Shown one piece after another: positions 17,528 through 26,277 of a DNA stretch of 50,144 bases. Origin of the DNA: an uncultured Sutterella sp. (GTDB taxonomy: Bacteria > Pseudomonadota > Gammaproteobacteria > Burkholderiales > Burkholderiaceae_F); contig CALEAW010000065.1 of the NCBI GenBank assembly GCA_937943605.1, positions 1 to 50,144 of the forward strand. The letters run 5' to 3'. The notes under the pieces are model-generated. The model ran no database searches and had not been told where the DNA came from. It worked only from the letters and a program-made list of their open reading frames with translations. Every line of letters begins with the position of its first letter. The first letter of the stretch is position 1. The translations under genes and the position numbers were made by a program.

Positions 17528-18427
17528 TTACGAAGCGAGTAACACCTCTAATCGCGGCAAAAGGGATCGACGGTAGTAGTCGGTCTGCTCGTCGCCGCCT
17601 GGTAAACGTAAGAAAATTGCGCCCGCCTCTAAGGTATAACGAAAGTTCTTGATAGCCTCATCACCGCCGCGCTCGCCATTCACGATAGCGCTCTTGACGG
17701 TTGACACCACACCACGCGTAAAGCGATCGGCTGCTGCTCTAAAGAGCGTTAAATCACGATCGCCCTCTTCGACGTCAAAGGTTTCCTCAGAGAGTGCCGT
17801 CTGGTAAGACGCACGCAGGCGCTCTGCAAAGCGCTCTTTCATCAAAATAAAGTCTGCGCTCGACGCTGTGCCATAAGCGTCACTCAAGGCTTGCGCATTC
17901 TCTCTAAACTGAAGTGCAATCTCGTGACGAACAGAGGGCGACAAATGCGTCCACACCGAGGTTATTTCGCGTAAAGCGCCCACCAATTGATAGCTCGCGA
18001 CAATCTGAGCAGCAAAAATCACGTCATCGACCTGAAAGGTGCGTGCAATTGTGCCGATGCCAGCATCAAGAAAGGCCTTCCAACGACGAAAGAAAAGACG
18101 CTCTTCTTCGTCATTTTCAAAGACTTCACCCACTAATGCCAAAGGACTTGCAGCGTGCGCCTCAATGCGACGATGCACAGCTTGAGAGAAGCGTTCAAAG
18201 CTCGCCACCAATGTTTTGGCGTTACCCGTTTGCAATTCTTTATCAAAGCGCTCCAACCAGAGCGTTTGTTCTTGCGTCAGCATCTCCATGAGTGGTCGAC
18301 AACCACTCGGTAAAAATGATCTTGCGTGCTGCCAATCATTAAAAAGGCTCGTAGCGGCTTGAGTGATGCGATCCAAAGCTTCGTGGATTTCTTCCACTGT
18401 TTTTACATCGTGTGCGGGGATGTTCAT
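17528..18427 (-). CDS. Hypothetical protein, probably all-helical
   Basis: 299 residues from the ATG at 18427; an in-frame TTG at 18460 gives 11 more residues, and neither has a convincing ribosome site. No signal peptide or membrane segment is visible. The composition is rich in Ala, Glu, Arg and Leu, with many regularly spaced hydrophobics, which suggests a soluble helical protein. I recognise no family or motif. It is transcribed toward the alaA 3' relic and is followed by the broken ATPase on the same strand. The function is unknown. Confidence 0.7.
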   Translation of the reverse strand: MNIPAHDVKTVEEIHEALDRITQAATSLFNDWQHARSFLPSGCRPLMEMLTQEQTLWLERFDKELQTGNAKTLVASFERFSQAVHRRIEAHAASPLALVGEVFENDEEERLFFRRWKAFLDAGIGTIARTFQVDDVIFAAQIVASYQLVGALREITSVWTHLSPSVRHEIALQFRENAQALSDAYGTASSADFILMKERFAERLRASYQTALSEETFDVEEGDRDLTLFRAAADRFTRGVVSTVKSAIVNGERGGDEAIKNFRYTLEAGAIFLRLPGGDEQTDYYRRSLLPRLEVLLAS

Positions 18428-18862
18428 TTTTTTTCGACGATTTGCTTGTGAGGCGGACAACGAACAGAGAGGCTTAAACGTAGCTCGCTATCTACGCCCA
18501 ACCTAGTCCGCGATGATTATTATTGTCGATAGTTTACGCCGATCACCCTAATCAGTAAAGTCAAGGGAAACTATTAACCTGATAGACAACCTCTCGTTAA
18601 ACCTTAGAGGCGCCATCTTGACATGGCAACGACTTTGTTGATCACTTTTTTAGCACAAAATTTTTCATGATCACAAGTCGACGAATAATAACGCAATTCA
18701 GTCACCCACCATCTAAAAATCAAATCTTCCGTATATATACGTACTCCAATTTCTTAAAAATTCATAAAAATGGCTCACTTGTGATCTTTTATAGCCAAAA
18801 CCTCTCGAGCTAAGGACTTCCCCTATCCGCTATCGCGTATTTTCCACAAGTTTGTTAGCATG

Positions 18863-18973
18863 AAGACGTTCAAAAAATTCGCGCTCTCGCACGTCTTTTT
18901 TGGCCCGCTGGGAACATGACAAATTCCCGGCAGCCCCTCAACCAACCATTGAAGGGTGAGCACGAGCGACGCC
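18863..18973 (+). ncRNA. Structured leader RNA, possibly a riboswitch (SAM-clan-like)
   Basis: Ahead of the EamA gene are, in order, a possible helix AAGACGT/ACGTCTT followed by T-run (18863-18901), a hairpin GCTGGGAA/TTCCCGGC, and a hairpin CCC-TCAA/TTGA-GGG. CGCTC near 18882 can pair with GAGCG near 18964 to enclose the latter two. The stretch CCCGGCAGCCCCTCAACC followed by GAAGGGTG recalls the CCGGCAACC...GGGTG core of SAM-I/SAM-IV riboswitches, but the match is partial. The class is therefore a guess. The rest of the 586-base gap (18428-18860) is AT-rich and shows nothing I can name. Confidence 0.4.
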
Positions 18974-19013
18974 TTCCCTTTCACAACAGTCGTTCGTTCC
19001 GGGTCGTGTTCGG

Positions 19014-20132
19014 GTGAAAGACGAACACATAAATAGTCAACAACCTCACATGTTTATAGGCGTCTTGCTAGGCATTGCTGCGGGTGCTCTTTGGGGGCTC
19101 ATTTATATTGCGCCCCTCCTTCTACCGCAGTACAACCCCGTGTTAGTTGCACTGGGCCGTTTTATCGCTTTCGGGCTGGTTTCTTTGCCCTTCATGTACG
19201 TACTACGTGAAGAACTGAAACAATTCAAAAAACCCGACATCATAGAGTCCTTCCGTTTACCGTTTTTCGGTAACGTCATCTTCTATAGTTTGATCACAGT
19301 TTGCATTCGTATGGCCGGTGCGCCATTAGCCGGGATGTTCATGGCTGTGATTCCCGTGCTTGTCGCCATTGTGGCGAACGTTCGCTATCAGCGAGAAGGA
19401 CGCGGCCTGCCTTGGAGCGCCATTACTCCCCCACTCTTCATTATTTTCTTTGGCCTTGTGATGGCCAACTGGACTGAATTCCAATACATCACGTCTTCGG
19501 GCTCAAGTGGGCTTGAATTCTGGATTGGTGTGGGCTTTGGGATTGCCGCCGTGATTTCTTGGACTTGGTTCTCGATCATGAATGGCGAATGGCTCCTGGC
19601 GCACCCCAAACATAGTTCTGCTGCATGGACTGCCCTTCAAGGGGTCACAGTCTTGCCGGTCGTCCTTGTCGCCTTTGCCATCCTCGCTTGGGGCTTTGGC
19701 TGGATGGATACGTCGGTGAGCCTACTCGGCGAAACGCCCGTCCGCTTCCTCTTAGTGGCTCTCATGATTGGGGTTTTGTGTAGCTGGGTCGCGATGCTGT
19801 TCTGGAACCAGATGAGCCAGCGTTTGCCTTCGGGTTTAGGTGGACAGTTGATCGTCTTTGAAAGTATTTCAGCGGTGATCTATGCCTTGATTTGGCGCGG
19901 TGAGTATCCGACCACTTCGATGGTGATTGGCTTTAGCATCCTGCTCGTAGGTGTGAGTTGCTCCCTCTACGTCTTTGGTAATTCGCCCGCAGAACGCGCC
20001 AAGAAGCTCGGTAGCAAAACCTTGCCACCCAAAAAGCCTTCTCGGCGCCAGTTGCGTGCTGCGCAAAAAGCCCAACAAAAAGCTCAACAAAAGGCCGCCC
20101 AGCAGGCCGTCGAACAAAATCAAAATGCTTGA
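19014..20132 (+). CDS. EamA/DMT-family transporter
   Basis: 372 residues from a GTG, or 360 from the ATG at 19050 (MFIGVLLGIAAGALWG, the first membrane helix). About ten hydrophobic helices form two EamA-type halves, typical of inner-membrane metabolite exporters or importers. The last 45 or so residues form a basic Lys/Ala/Gln tail (KKPSRRQLRAAQKAQQKAQQ) in the cytoplasm, which is unusual. Neither start has an obvious ribosome site. The GTG lies in the loop of a hairpin GTGTTCG/CGAACAC (19006-19028), so translation may be controlled by structure. The substrate is unknown; if the leader senses SAM, a methionine-related substrate would be a reasonable guess. The gene ends 4 bases from the convergent GntR gene. 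Confidence 0.85.
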   Translation: MKDEHINSQQPHMFIGVLLGIAAGALWGLIYIAPLLLPQYNPVLVALGRFIAFGLVSLPFMYVLREELKQFKKPDIIESFRLPFFGNVIFYSLITVCIRMAGAPLAGMFMAVIPVLVAIVANVRYQREGRGLPWSAITPPLFIIFFGLVMANWTEFQYITSSGSSGLEFWIGVGFGIAAVISWTWFSIMNGEWLLAHPKHSSAAWTALQGVTVLPVVLVAFAILAWGFGWMDTSVSLLGETPVRFLLVALMIGVLCSWVAMLFWNQMSQRLPSGLGGQLIVFESISAVIYALIWRGEYPTTSMVIGFSILLVGVSCSLYVFGNSPAERAKKLGSKTLPPKKPSRRQLRAAQKAQQKAQQKAAQQAVEQNQNA

Positions 20133-20136
20133 TCGG

Positions 20137-20904
20137 TCAACGAAGATCAAAGCAAATTTGAGAGTTCTCAGCGTTTAATCGATAAATTCGATATTCCACA
20201 GGCTGATGCCCGTAGGCCATGGAAATACGCGCAAATCTTAAAACGGGCATTGGATCGGGGACGTGTAGCATTGCTGCGAGCGTCCCCGTGACGCATTCAT
20301 AGCGGACAGCGCAGTGTTGGCTCGTAATCACGACGCCTAATTCTCGCGCATAGAACTTATAGATCGAATCTTCAGGCCGGCAGCATTGGTTGTAGCGCTC
20401 TGCAGTAAATTCTGCAAAGACACTAGGCAACAAAAAGAGTTCATCAGAGGCCGCAATCTTGTCTCCGTCGGGCGTCTTTTTCATCATATGCCTCACGACA
20501 TGAATGATCTCTTGCCCTTCATGAATCCCTAAGCCCGCAGCCGCTTCAACTGGCGCTGGTTCACGCGTCACCGAAATAAGTCGACGATAATCAAAACGAG
20601 TACTCCCATCTAACGATTCAAAGGGTTGAAAGCGATTACCTTCGGCCGTGTTTTTGAGCGTGGCCGCATAAGTACCTGACCCCTGATGACGAATCAAGGC
20701 ACCTTCTTCAACGAGTAACTCCACAGCACGACGTAAGGTGCCCAAAGAAACCCCTGTTTCTTCAGCCAATTCCGTTTCGGTAGGTAAGCGGTCGCCCGGC
20801 TTCCATTCACCTTCACGGAGGCGTTCAACCAAGATATCTCTTACTTGTATATATAAAGGACTGCGCGTCGCTGTGCGAATAGCGGCTTCATGGAGCGTTG
20901 TCAT
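20137..20904 (-). CDS. GntR-family regulator, HutC/UTRA type
   Basis: 255 residues from the ATG at 20904; a TTG at 20931 is also in frame. Residues about 15-80 form a winged helix: SPLYIQVRDILVERLREG, PGDRLPTETELAEETGVS, LGTLRRAVELLVEEG and GSGTY. The remainder fits a UTRA ligand domain, with RRLISVTREPAP and a C-terminal YRIYRLNAENSQICFDLR. HutC-type regulators bind small metabolites and usually repress adjacent genes; the ligand is unknown here. A dyad at 20941-20965 upstream may be its own operator. It is convergent with the EamA gene. Confidence 0.92.
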   Translation of the reverse strand: MTTLHEAAIRTATRSPLYIQVRDILVERLREGEWKPGDRLPTETELAEETGVSLGTLRRAVELLVEEGALIRHQGSGTYAATLKNTAEGNRFQPFESLDGSTRFDYRRLISVTREPAPVEAAAGLGIHEGQEIIHVVRHMMKKTPDGDKIAASDELFLLPSVFAEFTAERYNQCCRPEDSIYKFYARELGVVITSQHCAVRYECVTGTLAAMLHVPDPMPVLRFARISMAYGHQPVEYRIYRLNAENSQICFDLR

Positions 20905-20940
20905 TTTCTTGTTCTCGGTGTTAAGGCGCAAAGTGGACCA

Positions 20941-20965
20941 AATTCATTCAAATTCTAAATGAATT
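20941..20965. promoter_or_regulatory. Dyad upstream of the GntR gene
   Basis: AATTCATT and AATGAATT form a perfect inverted repeat with a nine-base spacer, 37 bases before the GntR start. Autoregulation by the GntR protein is the simplest reading, by position only. Confidence 0.45.
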
Positions 20966-21141
20966 TTATCTGTAGGCATCAGGCCTTTTGTTGTGTGAGG
21001 CGTTTTTGTCTCGTTTCTGACACAGTGAGCGTGAGCTAGAAGATTGTTACGACCTCGCCACTCATGTCAGGATTCGTTACAGCGGAGCGACTCACTCTAC
21101 GATTTCGCCTACAATACGCGCAAAGTTTTTGAGGATTCACT

Positions 21142-21831
21142 ATGCGTCACCGCCTACTTTCTACTTTAATTCCTGCGTGCCTTTGTGCTTATGTTAGCAA
21201 CGTCGCGGCCATTGAAGCCATTCCTGAATCGTGTTTAAAGTGCCGTAAAGCCAAAAATGATGCGAGCTTCGTGACGTGTCTCTACGACTGCCTCAGTGAC
21301 CTTGACCGTATTGAATCTGATCCGCCTGCCATTGGTTTAAAACCCATGAAGCCCAATCAACCAGGCGCCACGAAACCTGGCCAAATCCCTACGATTGAAG
21401 GCTGGCAGCTTAAAGAGCGCCCTGACGCCCCCGAAGGCAAAGCCATTCGTACGGCTGAACTCAAAAGTACCACAGTTATCAACACCTTTTTTCATGAGCG
21501 CATCCAACCACAATTAGTACTTGCCAAAGAGCGCGGTGAAGCCATTCGTCTCTTTGTTGACGTGAATCCAGGCACGATCGAAGGGTTTAACGATCGTGTT
21601 TTGATTCAATTTGATGACCATCCGGCCAAGGCGTTACCACTACGCACCGTTTGGAATGGCCATGCCGTCTACTTGGATAACAAAGACCTCTGGAAAGCCG
21701 CTCGCGACGCCAAGAAATTCTATATTCGTCTCCCGATCTTTGGCCTATTCGAGCAAACTTTCGAGTTTGACCTCAAGGGTATCAAGAAAGCCACTCGTTG
21801 GTTGAATCACGCCGACGACGAGCGCGCATAA
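21142..21831 (+). CDS. Secreted protein of unknown function
   Basis: 229 residues. The N-terminus MRHRLLSTLIPACLCAYVSNVAA is a Sec signal peptide. The early mature part has four cysteines in a compact pattern (CLKCRKAKNDASFVTCLYDC), likely disulfides in the periplasm. A Pro-rich linker (about residues 60-85) precedes a globular C-terminal domain with the motif FVDVNPGTIEGFNDRV and alternating strands. I do not recognise the family. A strong terminator follows, so the gene is probably monocistronic. Confidence 0.8.
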   Translation: MRHRLLSTLIPACLCAYVSNVAAIEAIPESCLKCRKAKNDASFVTCLYDCLSDLDRIESDPPAIGLKPMKPNQPGATKPGQIPTIEGWQLKERPDAPEGKAIRTAELKSTTVINTFFHERIQPQLVLAKERGEAIRLFVDVNPGTIEGFNDRVLIQFDDHPAKALPLRTVWNGHAVYLDNKDLWKAARDAKKFYIRLPIFGLFEQTFEFDLKGIKKATRWLNHADDERA

Positions 21832-21862
21832 AGACGATTGACGCCACATTGCGTCAGCCCAA

Positions 21863-21896
21863 GCCGAGGACCACCTTGTCTTCGGCGTTTTTTTTT
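21863..21896 (+). terminator. Intrinsic terminator of the secreted-protein gene
   Basis: GCCGAGGAC pairs with GTCTTCGGC (one G-U pair), followed by nine T. Confidence 0.9.
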
Positions 21897-22131
21897 CCGG
21901 TTTCTGAGGTGTTTTGTGCGCTTTTGTCGTTTTGTTGGATCTCGCCATCACATCGTTACGGGTTTTTTCTTATATCAATAGTGGCACTCGATTGTTAATT
22001 TCTACCCCTAACGTGCTATTGGTCAAAGATTAATCACTCATTCGACCTAATTCCTTTTGAGAGGTCTAGACTGGTTTTGTGAACGCAGGACCAATCGTTC
22101 ATACAAAAGACCAGAAAAAAGGATCAGCGTT

Positions 22132-22929
22132 ATGTTTGGATTTTTCGAAAGTAAGCCAGTAGAACCACAAGTCACCCATAGCGACGACATGCCAACGTTG
22201 ACCGGTTGGCGTCCCTTCAAAGTCATGCATCGTCAAGAAGCTTGTGCCAACACCATTCTTTTGACATTGATGCCAGCCGACGATCTTCCTTTGCCACCAT
22301 TTCGTCCTGGTCAAAGTGTTGCCTTGCGTTTGCCTGGCCTTGACCCACGTGCCTATACCCTTTGCAGCACGCATGAAGAAGGCTTTTATCGGCTTTGCAT
22401 CAAGATGTTCGAGGGCGATCGCGGTGAATTGTCGTCACTTATCTGCCGTACGCTTCATGTTGGCGAACATGTTGATATCTCTGAACCCTTTGGTGGTTTC
22501 CTTTTAAAGGACGCCGAAACGCCTGTCGTCATGATTGCCGAAGGCATTGGCATTACGCCCATGGTAGCCATGTTAAGTAGTATTGCTACGGATCATCCGC
22601 TTCGTCGCGTTCACATGATCTACGTCACAAAAAATGGCGACACATTCCCGCTTCGTGATGAAACCAAGCAATTGATGCACTTGATTCCTGATAGCGGTTT
22701 AGCAGTTGGTTACACCGATCCTCGTCCTGACGATCATTTGGGACAAGACTATCAATTCACAGGTAAATTGATGCCCGCGACGCTTCGCACGGCCTGCCTA
22801 GATCCAACTGCTGACGTTTATCTTTGTGGCTCTCAATCCTTTGTTGAAGATGTTCAATCGATGATTCTGCAGTACCGCACAATCCCCGCTGACCATATTC
22901 ACAGCCAAATCTTTGTCCGCAATCATTAA
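22132..22929 (+). CDS. Flavohemoglobin-type FAD/NAD(P)H reductase without globin domain
   Basis: 265 residues from the ATG at 22132, with AAAGGA upstream; a longer in-frame reading begins at 22057. It has a ferredoxin-reductase fold: the FAD site DPRAYTLCST (about 71-80), the NAD(P)H-binding loop AEGIGITPMVAML (about 136-148), and YLCGSQSFVEDV near the C-terminus. The sequence resembles the reductase half of Hmp flavohemoglobin, but the heme-binding globin half is absent, so it must pass electrons to a separate partner. The convergent neighbour ygbA belongs to a family known in E. coli to be NO-responsive, which makes a link to nitrosative stress plausible. The partner is unknown. Confidence 0.85.
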   Translation: MFGFFESKPVEPQVTHSDDMPTLTGWRPFKVMHRQEACANTILLTLMPADDLPLPPFRPGQSVALRLPGLDPRAYTLCSTHEEGFYRLCIKMFEGDRGELSSLICRTLHVGEHVDISEPFGGFLLKDAETPVVMIAEGIGITPMVAMLSSIATDHPLRRVHMIYVTKNGDTFPLRDETKQLMHLIPDSGLAVGYTDPRPDDHLGQDYQFTGKLMPATLRTACLDPTADVYLCGSQSFVEDVQSMILQYRTIPADHIHSQIFVRNH

Positions 22930-22964
22930 TCGATTGCCCATTTGAATCTGTTCTCTCCTGGGAA

Positions 22965-23009
22965 AAACACCTGACGTTCGACATGTTCGGCGTGAGGTGT
23001 TTTTTCCTT
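22965..23009. terminator. Bidirectional terminator between reductase and ygbA genes
   Basis: AACACCTGACG pairs with CGTGAGGTGTT (one mismatch). The stem has an A-run on its left and a T-run on its right, so it can work on both strands of this convergent pair. Confidence 0.75.
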
Positions 23010-23081
23010 TTGCGCTACGAGAAACGCCTTTTTTGAGAATTTGTATGCTCGTCAGCCACCTTGTCTACCTACAAACAGCTC

Positions 23082-23498
23082 TCAACCACGGCCTTTGTTG
23101 CGCGGCTTCTCGGGCGGCGTTACCGTCAAGCTTTTAATCACATGCTTTGCCGTCAAAATCGGATGCGAGAGCATAAGGCGCGGCCCAGCCCAGCGCATCA
23201 CTTCCTTCGCCAAGGCTTTTTCATGCGCACGATAACAGTGAATCTTACACTTGGCACACACAGGTTTATCAGCGCCATAGGGACAGCAAGCTAATCGCTT
23301 TAAGGCGTAACGCAAAAAGTCAGCGCACTTAGGACACAACACATCTTGTGTCCCGTGATGATGTTGGCAATACGCAGACACCATAGCGGTCAACGTATCA
23401 GCGTCTTCTTTAAGCTGAGGATCAGTCGTGAGGCGCGCCAGGCGCGGATCGGTCTCGTTTGTCACGATAGGCTTCCAAGTTGTGTCAGTGACACTCAA
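23082..23498 (-). CDS. ygbA: YgbA-family protein (nitrous oxide-stimulated promoter family)
   Basis: 138 residues. Conserved features of the family are visible: AYCQHHHGT, the cysteine pairs LCPKCADFLRYALKRLACCP and PVCAKCKIHCY, and EVMRWAGPRLMLSHPIL. The cysteine pattern suggests metal or Fe-S binding. E. coli ygbA belongs to the NsrR regulon and is induced by NO; its biochemical role is not well defined. The start ATG overlaps the last four bases of ogt (ATGA type), so the two are translated together. Confidence 0.88.
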   Translation of the reverse strand: MSVTDTTWKPIVTNETDPRLARLTTDPQLKEDADTLTAMVSAYCQHHHGTQDVLCPKCADFLRYALKRLACCPYGADKPVCAKCKIHCYRAHEKALAKEVMRWAGPRLMLSHPILTAKHVIKSLTVTPPEKPRNKGRG

Positions 23499-24031
23499 AA
23501 AATCGGCAATCCTGACGGTTTTTGATCGACTTCGTACTCATGACGAAGGAGACGTAACTTCAAATCTTTACCGCCAGCAAAGCCTCCTAAATCCCCTTTA
23601 CTAATCACTCGATGGCAAGGAATGATGACGTGAAGCGGATTGGCACCACAAGCGCCAGCCACCGCACGCAAAGCATTGCGCCGACCAATACGCACACTCA
23701 AAACGGTGTACGTGAGCATCTCCGCATAATTGATCTTTTGTAAGCCTGTCCAAACCTCTTTTTGAAAGTCGGTCCCATGAATATAGAGCGGCAAATCGAA
23801 CGTTCGACTCTCACCCGCACACCACATTTCTAATTGATCAATGGCACGCATGATCACGGGCGAGACTCCTTCGCGAACCTGCGCATGACATTCCGCGACC
23901 ATTCTTGAGAGCGGACGATTAGGCTTAGCGCCGGTGAGCCACGTCGCCAAACACAAATCATCACCCAGGCTTCCGAGGCGCATCGGACCAAAGGGCAGTG
24001 TGATTTCATGAATGACAATCTCATTAGACAT
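23495..24031 (-). CDS. ogt: Methylated-DNA-protein-cysteine methyltransferase
   Basis: 178 residues. This suicide repair protein transfers alkyl groups from O6-alkylguanine to its own cysteine. The active site IIPCHRVI (Cys at about residue 139) is intact. The DNA-binding region around residues 105-130 (YTVLSVRIGRRNALRAVAGA) and the following GGFAGGKDLKLRLL are typical. No Ada-type DNA-binding or AraC domain is attached, so I use ogt rather than ada. It is the first gene of a two-gene unit with ygbA. A dyad at 24073-24087 lies in its promoter region. Confidence 0.93.
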   Translation of the reverse strand: MSNEIVIHEITLPFGPMRLGSLGDDLCLATWLTGAKPNRPLSRMVAECHAQVREGVSPVIMRAIDQLEMWCAGESRTFDLPLYIHGTDFQKEVWTGLQKINYAEMLTYTVLSVRIGRRNALRAVAGACGANPLHVIIPCHRVISKGDLGGFAGGKDLKLRLLRHEYEVDQKPSGLPIF

Positions 24032-24072
24032 GGCAAAAGGCTTTTTATTGAAAGGAACTCTTATTGTATAGC

Positions 24073-24087
24073 CTTCTTGATAAGAAG
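24073..24087. promoter_or_regulatory. Short dyad in the ogt promoter region
   Basis: CTTCTT-GAT-AAGAAG is a perfect inverted repeat 42 bases before the ogt start. It could be a repressor site. It does not match the NsrR consensus well. Confidence 0.35.
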
Positions 24088-24124
24088 TTAATTTTTGGCA
24101 ACTTTAAATCATCAGTCTACAAAC

Positions 24125-24164
24125 CAAAAAACCGACCCTTTCCCAAAACAGGGAGAGGATCGGC
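24125..24164 (-). terminator. Intrinsic terminator of the amino-acid binding protein gene
   Basis: On the minus strand GGCCGATCCTCTCCC pairs with GGGAAAGGGTCGG, with internal mismatch, followed by six T. Confidence 0.75.
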
Positions 24165-24228
24165 CTTTCGGGCGACGTGTTCACAGGCTCACGTCGCATT
24201 TGCCTGAAGTCGTCAGTGACTGTGCGCC

Positions 24229-24978
24229 TTACTTCACATCACCGAACCACTTCGTCAACAACTTGTCGTATTCGCCGTTAGCTTTGAGGGTCTTCAAAGC
24301 TTCATTCAATTCAGCGGCGAGTTCCGGACGGTTCTTGGCGACCACCATGGCGAAGTCGTCAGCCGTCAACATTTCAGGAAGGTGAACCGTCTGCTTGGCC
24401 AACTTCGGCTGCTGCGTCAAGATGTAGGCCGTCACCGGCTTATCATTGATCACTGCATCTACACCACCCATACCGAGTTCAAGGATGGCTTCGCCAGCAT
24501 TATTAAAGGTCTTTACCTGAGCGCCTTCGATGGACTTAGCCTTCGTGGCAGCGGTGGTACCAATCTGGACAGCAAGCTTCTTTCCCTTCAAGTCGGCAAA
24601 GCCCTTGATCGTCTCTTCAGAACCCTTATTCACAAGGATTGTGAGACCAGACTTGTAGAACGGATCCGTAAAGAGGACGCGCTTCTTGCGTTCTTCACTC
24701 ACAGAGAAGCCCGAAGCACCCACGTCCACAGAACCAGACAGAATGGCCGGTATAATGCCGTCAAAGCCCATATTCACAATCTTGACATCGTAACCAGCCA
24801 CCTTACCCATGGCGCGGATCAGATCCATTTCAAAGCCAGTGATTTCCTTCGTCTGAGAGTTAACGAATTCAAAGGGCGGGAAGGTCGTGTTACTAGCAAC
24901 ACGGAGATCCTTTGCCTGAGCGACGCCGCCAATCATCATGGCGCCAAGAACGACAGCAGCAAGGGCTTTCTTCATCAT
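24229..24978 (-). CDS. ABC transporter binding protein for polar/basic amino acids
   Basis: 249 residues from the ATG at 24978, with GGAG nine bases upstream; the longer reading adds 28 non-signal residues. A signal peptide (MMKKALAAVVLGAMMIGGVAQA) precedes a bacterial solute-binding protein family 3 domain: LRVASNTTFPPFEF, GFEMDLIRAMGKVAGY, GFDGIIPAILSGSVDVGA and LTDPFYKSGL-like FTDPFYKSGLTI. It is related to the GlnH/ArtJ/HisJ group. No permease or ATPase gene is next to it, so it must use components encoded elsewhere. The exact amino acid cannot be told. Confidence 0.92.
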   Translation of the reverse strand: MMKKALAAVVLGAMMIGGVAQAKDLRVASNTTFPPFEFVNSQTKEITGFEMDLIRAMGKVAGYDVKIVNMGFDGIIPAILSGSVDVGASGFSVSEERKKRVLFTDPFYKSGLTILVNKGSEETIKGFADLKGKKLAVQIGTTAATKAKSIEGAQVKTFNNAGEAILELGMGGVDAVINDKPVTAYILTQQPKLAKQTVHLPEMLTADDFAMVVAKNRPELAAELNEALKTLKANGEYDKLLTKWFGDVK

Positions 24979-25245
24979 TTTGATAGTCTCCGAGGTAAGG
25001 CGAACGAGTAATAAAGTGTTCGGGTTAATTTGAGTTAGACGTCCACACTGTTTTGTGTGCATTTCGTCTTAAGGTGGATTCATTCTATCAGCGCTTTTTC
25101 GACGATCGGGGTAGGTAACGACCTACCCAATCTGATTCAGATCAAACGAAAAATTGGTTTGTATATTGTCGGCAATTAGCCTTCTTAGAGAGGCAAATAG
25201 AGACTTTTGCCTAGTTTTCACTTCTCAAATCAATTCGTCTAGACA

Positions 25246-25281
25246 ACAAAAAACCGGCTCCGAACCTTAGTTCGTGCCGGC
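25246..25281 (-). terminator. Intrinsic terminator of the lipoprotein gene
   Basis: On the minus strand GCCGGC..GAAC pairs with GTTC..GCCGG, followed by six T. A T-run on the plus side means it may act in both directions. The rest of 24979-25245 is an AT-rich promoter region with no other feature. Confidence 0.75.
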
Positions 25282-25308
25282 TTTTTGGCGCGTCACAATA
25301 TGTCGCAA

Positions 25309-26277
25309 TTAGAACGGCCACCAAGACCCGATTTCGTGCATGACTTTGTCAGTGGTTGAGATCGTTTGTTCTGCTTTTTTGTTGGCGACAGCTTGGCGCA
25401 CTTCGTCACTCGCTTCAAAGCGAAGGATCTGACCTTCCCATCCGAGGTACGGGATCCCCTGCTCGTCAAAGCCATAAAAGCCTGCCCAACGACCTGTTGC
25501 CAGTGCCAACGCCTGTTGACGCTCTGTCGTCAAGAATGGCTTTCCTTCGGGCGTATTTGAAAAGAGCGCAATATTGCGGATTCGCCAAGCGGGCGGCGTC
25601 TTGTCGTCAATCCAACGGGGCACGGGTTCAAAGCCCGTGGCGTCAGGATGCTTACCTTTATTGATGTCCTGGCTACGGATGGCCACGCGAACCACGCACC
25701 CCTTAGCGGCGCCAGGCTGCAAGGTTTCAATATTCTCTGGAATCTTGCAAGTGGTACCATCTTTTTCGAAGAAGACGTCCTGGGTCACTGAATAACCCAA
25801 ACTCATTTGCTGAGACTTCGGACGCGTCCAGGCAAAGCGCCAGCCTTCGGCCTTCATCACACGAGCGACCTTTTCGACCGCCAAGGCGGCACTACGACGC
25901 ACGACAGCGCGTTCATCCAGAGCCAAGTCGACGGGCAAATAGCCAAAATAGTGAACGGTCTTTAGAGGGTCTTGCGCCAACACACTGGCATCAAGCACAC
26001 GACTGACGCTAGGCATCCCCCAACCTTCTTTGGTGAGATCCTTACCGAAGGGATTGTCTTCAGTGATCTCGTCCGTAGTCACGGCGTGGCCACGCCCTTG
26101 AGCTTCACGGTCATAAACATTGAAGTCAAACGCCTTCATCAGGTTTTTCGCGCGACTTGCGCTACTATCTGGCGCCTGCAGACGGTCAAGGGCTTCACCA
26201 GTTGGCGGCGTGGTCGAACACCCAGCTGCCACAAAAGCAGTGACCATCATTAAAGGTAGAAGTCGGGAAGGCAACAT
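25309..26277 (-). CDS. Lipoprotein of unknown function
   Basis: 322 residues from the ATG at 26277. MLPSRLLPLMMVTAFVAAGC is a lipoprotein signal with lipobox VAAGC, so the mature protein is anchored by Cys20. The residue after the Cys is Ser, which favours outer-membrane sorting. The body has paired tryptophans and charged loops (EGWRFAWTRPKSQQM, DDKTPPAWRIRN) and ends HEIGSWWPF. I do not recognise a family. Transcription is independent, with its own terminator. Confidence 0.78.
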   Translation of the reverse strand: MLPSRLLPLMMVTAFVAAGCSTTPPTGEALDRLQAPDSSASRAKNLMKAFDFNVYDREAQGRGHAVTTDEITEDNPFGKDLTKEGWGMPSVSRVLDASVLAQDPLKTVHYFGYLPVDLALDERAVVRRSAALAVEKVARVMKAEGWRFAWTRPKSQQMSLGYSVTQDVFFEKDGTTCKIPENIETLQPGAAKGCVVRVAIRSQDINKGKHPDATGFEPVPRWIDDKTPPAWRIRNIALFSNTPEGKPFLTTERQQALALATGRWAGFYGFDEQGIPYLGWEGQILRFEASDEVRQAVANKKAEQTISTTDKVMHEIGSWWPF

